14,416 bases of DNA from Chitinophagaceae bacterium (GTDB lineage Bacteria > Bacteroidota > Bacteroidia > Chitinophagales > Chitinophagaceae). The stretch covers positions 1 through 14,416 of the forward strand of contig JAICHT010000058.1 in NCBI GenBank assembly GCA_025924755.1, read 5' to 3'. Of this stretch, positions 12,062 through 14,416 are shown piece after piece; the first letter of the stretch is position 1; each line of letters starts with the position of its first letter. Under the pieces are notes generated by a model. The model ran no database searches and was not told the DNA's origin. It saw only the letters and a program-made list of their open reading frames with translations. Both the position numbers and the translations under genes were made by a program.

Positions 12062-14416
12062 ATGATGAAAAGGATATTGGGGATAGTAGCTGTTATCAGT
12101 TGCTTTGTGGCAAAGGCGCAACTGCTTACCTGGTCGCCTTCTTTTCCTGTGGAAAATAATACTACCCAAACCCTGACCATCACAGTAGATGCAACCAAAG
12201 GCAACAAAGGCTTACTGAATTATACACCTAACGGCGATGTATATGTGCATATTGGCGTTATTACCAATTTAAGCAATTCCGCATCCGATTGGAAATATGT
12301 AAAATTTACCTGGGGCACTACTAGCACTCCAGCGCAAGCTACTTATCTCGGAAATAATAAATGGCAATATGCTATTACCGGCAGCCTGCGCACTTTTTTT
12401 GGTGTTACCAATACATCGGAAACCATCCGGAAAATTGCTATCCTGTTTCGCAACGGAAGCGGCACCCAAAAGCAAGCAAATAGTGATGGCAGCGATATGT
12501 ATATTCCGGTGTATGGCAGCAGTTTGGCCGTTAGCATATTACAACCCTCTAAAGAGCCGCGCTTTGTGCCGGTTCCCGAACCACAAAACTTAGCTATTGG
12601 TAGCATCTTTACTTTTAAAGCCGACGCCAGTAAACCGGCTACTATAAAATTATATGATAACGGAACTGTAATTGCTACGGCAACCAATACGCAAACTGCC
12701 AGTACTACGGCTACGGTAAGTGGAGCCGGCGAGCAGCAATTGATAGCCGAAGCCACGGATGGTGCTACCACCACCTACGATACCCTCAGTTTTTATATAG
12801 CACCGGCCACTACTACGGCGGCTTTGCCGGCAGGCGTAAGAGATGGAATTAATTACGAAGCGGGAAACACTTCGGTAGTGCTGGTGCTGGATGCCCCGGG
12901 TAAAACGAAGGCTTCGGTGATTGGCGATTTTAATAACTGGACGGAAACCGTAGCATATAGCATGAACAAAACGCCGGATGGTAAAAAGTTCTGGCTGCGT
13001 ATTACCGGCTTAATGGCGGGAACAGAATATGGCTATCAATACAAAGTAGATGATTCGATAAAAATAGCCGATCCATACACCGAAAAAGTTTTGGATCCTG
13101 ACAATGATGCTTCTATTACGGCTGCCACTTATCCTGGTTTAAAAGCGTATCCTGCGGGTAAAACCACAGGCATTGTAAGCGTACTGCAAACCGGTCAAAC
13201 TGCTTACAACTGGACGAGTACCAACTACACACGACCCGATAAAAAAACATTGGTACTATATGAATTGTTGGTTCGTGATTTTGTGGCTGCACATGATTGG
13301 AAAACATTGGCCGATACATTAGGCTATTTGAAAAATTTAGGCATCAATGCCATTGAAGTGATGCCGTTTAATGAATTTGAAGGCAACAACAGTTGGGGCT
13401 ATAATCCGGATTTTTATTTTGCACCGGATAAATACTATGGTCCAAAAAATACGCTGAAACAATTTGTGGATGCCTGCCACAAATATGGGATAGCAGTAGT
13501 AATGGATATTGCTTTAAACCATTCCTTTGGTTCATCGCCTATGGTGCAGTTATATTGGGATGCTGCCAATAACCGGCCTGCCGTCAATAATCCATGGTTC
13601 AATCCCGTAGCCAAACATGCTTATAATGTAGGGTATGATATGAACCATGAAAGCCTGAATACCAAATATTTTGTAAGCCGGGTACTAGAGCATTGGTTAA
13701 CCGAATATAAGATCGACGGATTCCGGTTTGACCTGGCCAAAGGCTTCACCCAAAAGCAAACCTGTGATAACAACGGGGGTAATTGTAATGTATCTTCCTG
13801 GAGTGCTTACGATGCTTCCCGCGTGGCTATATGGAAGGGATATTACGATACGGTGCAAACGAAATCTTCCAACGCTTATGTAATACTGGAGCACTTTGCC
13901 GATAATACCGAAGAGAAAGAATTATCCGACTACGGTATGCTGCTGTGGGGAAATTTAAATGCCAATTATGCACAGGCCGCTTTAGGATATTCCACTCCGG
14001 ACCCCGGAGGAAATACCTGGAACTTTGGCAATGGCATTTTTACTCAACGCGGCTGGACCAAGCCGCACCTGGTAACCTATATGGAAAGCCATGACGAAGA
14101 ACGCATACAATATAAAAATGAGCAATATGGCAATGCATCGGGCAGCTATAATATTAAAGATATTAATACCGGCCTAAAAAGAGTGGAACTGGACGCGGCG
14201 TTTTTCTTCACCATTCCTGGACCGAAAATGATATGGCAGTTTGGCGAACTGGGCTATGATTACCCGATTAACTATTGCGAGAACGGAACGGTAAGCAATG
14301 ATTGCCGCCTCAGCCCAAAACCCATCCGGTGGGATTACTATCAAAATGCACAACGCAAAGAAGTATATGATGAATTTGCCAGCCTTATTAAACTGCGTTT
14401 TCATCCGTTATATAAA
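12062..14416 (+). CDS. Secreted GH13 alpha-amylase-family glycoside hydrolase (3' end outside window)
   Basis: The frame is open for 785 codons from ATG 12062 to the window edge. A signal peptide (MMKRILGIVAVISCFVAKA, likely cleavage before Gln20) exports it. Residues about 21-160 form a beta-rich module (LLTWSPSFPVENNTTQTLTI...DVYVHIGVITN) seen at the front of Bacteroidota amylases. Then come a linking domain and a CBM48/E-set-like domain (about 258-350, GDFNNW). The GH13 barrel starts near 395 and has all four motifs: DIALNHS (D482, N486, H487), GFRFDLAKG (R555, nucleophile D557), VILEHF (acid/base E610) and ESHDEER (H677, D678). It should cleave alpha-1,4 (or 1,6) glucan linkages; alpha-amylase or pullulanase-like specificity cannot be decided. 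A second ATG follows directly. A C-terminal type IX secretion tag would lie beyond the edge, if present. Confidence 0.93.
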   Translation, partial: MMKRILGIVAVISCFVAKAQLLTWSPSFPVENNTTQTLTITVDATKGNKGLLNYTPNGDVYVHIGVITNLSNSASDWKYVKFTWGTTSTPAQATYLGNNKWQYAITGSLRTFFGVTNTSETIRKIAILFRNGSGTQKQANSDGSDMYIPVYGSSLAVSILQPSKEPRFVPVPEPQNLAIGSIFTFKADASKPATIKLYDNGTVIATATNTQTASTTATVSGAGEQQLIAEATDGATTTYDTLSFYIAPATTTAALPAGVRDGINYEAGNTSVVLVLDAPGKTKASVIGDFNNWTETVAYSMNKTPDGKKFWLRITGLMAGTEYGYQYKVDDSIKIADPYTEKVLDPDNDASITAATYPGLKAYPAGKTTGIVSVLQTGQTAYNWTSTNYTRPDKKTLVLYELLVRDFVAAHDWKTLADTLGYLKNLGINAIEVMPFNEFEGNNSWGYNPDFYFAPDKYYGPKNTLKQFVDACHKYGIAVVMDIALNHSFGSSPMVQLYWDAANNRPAVNNPWFNPVAKHAYNVGYDMNHESLNTKYFVSRVLEHWLTEYKIDGFRFDLAKGFTQKQTCDNNGGNCNVSSWSAYDASRVAIWKGYYDTVQTKSSNAYVILEHFADNTEEKELSDYGMLLWGNLNANYAQAALGYSTPDPGGNTWNFGNGIFTQRGWTKPHLVTYMESHDEERIQYKNEQYGNASGSYNIKDINTGLKRVELDAAFFFTIPGPKMIWQFGELGYDYPINYCENGTVSNDCRLSPKPIRWDYYQNAQRKEVYDEFASLIKLRFHPLYK

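Noticed and set aside
12343..12774. Minus-strand frame of 143 aa opposite the amylase
   Set aside because: The plus-strand frame has a signal peptide and complete GH13 motifs; the antisense frame shows no domain.

Overview
The window looks like the chromosome of a Bacteroidota member, most likely family Chitinophagaceae or a close relative. Base composition is moderately AT-rich and Shine-Dalgarno sequences are weak or absent. Several genes are preceded by Bacteroidota-type promoters (TTTG, about 19 nt, TAnnTTTG). The protein families also fit: a DUF2461 protein, a secreted GH13 amylase with a Bacteroidota-type N-terminal module, and a NUMOD4/HNH protein. No tRNA, rRNA, CRISPR array, transposase or prophage gene was seen. 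The longest gene-free stretch is under 250 bases.

Left part (1-5900, all minus strand): a phenylacetyl-CoA epoxidase locus read right to left as paaE, a VOC/glyoxalase-like gene, paaA, paaB, paaC, paaD, preceded by a di-haem cytochrome c. PaaA, B and C form the oxygenase complex, PaaE passes electrons to it, and PaaD helps build an Fe/S centre. The order differs from the familiar paaABCDE. paaB and paaC carry three in-frame copies of one short G/C-rich, partly palindromic repeat, so their proteins are longer than the usual family members.

Middle part (5900-8250, plus strand): a PfkB-family kinase with a structured 5' leader, then aspartate-semialdehyde dehydrogenase (asd). The asd leader holds a strong promoter, a 20-codon Lys/Thr-rich reading frame, an antiterminator half-site and a perfect 10-bp terminator hairpin. 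Together these look like a classical ribosome-mediated attenuator, and this is the best candidate in the window for an undescribed regulatory system.

Right part (8300-14416): a DUF2461 gene whose 3' end contains an antisense-facing terminator suited to asd, an intergenic MITE-like repeat, a NUMOD4/HNH/HTH gene, the NAD-dependent DNA ligase gene ligA (with a second kind of short repeat inserted in frame), and a divergent exported alpha-amylase-family gene that runs off the right edge.
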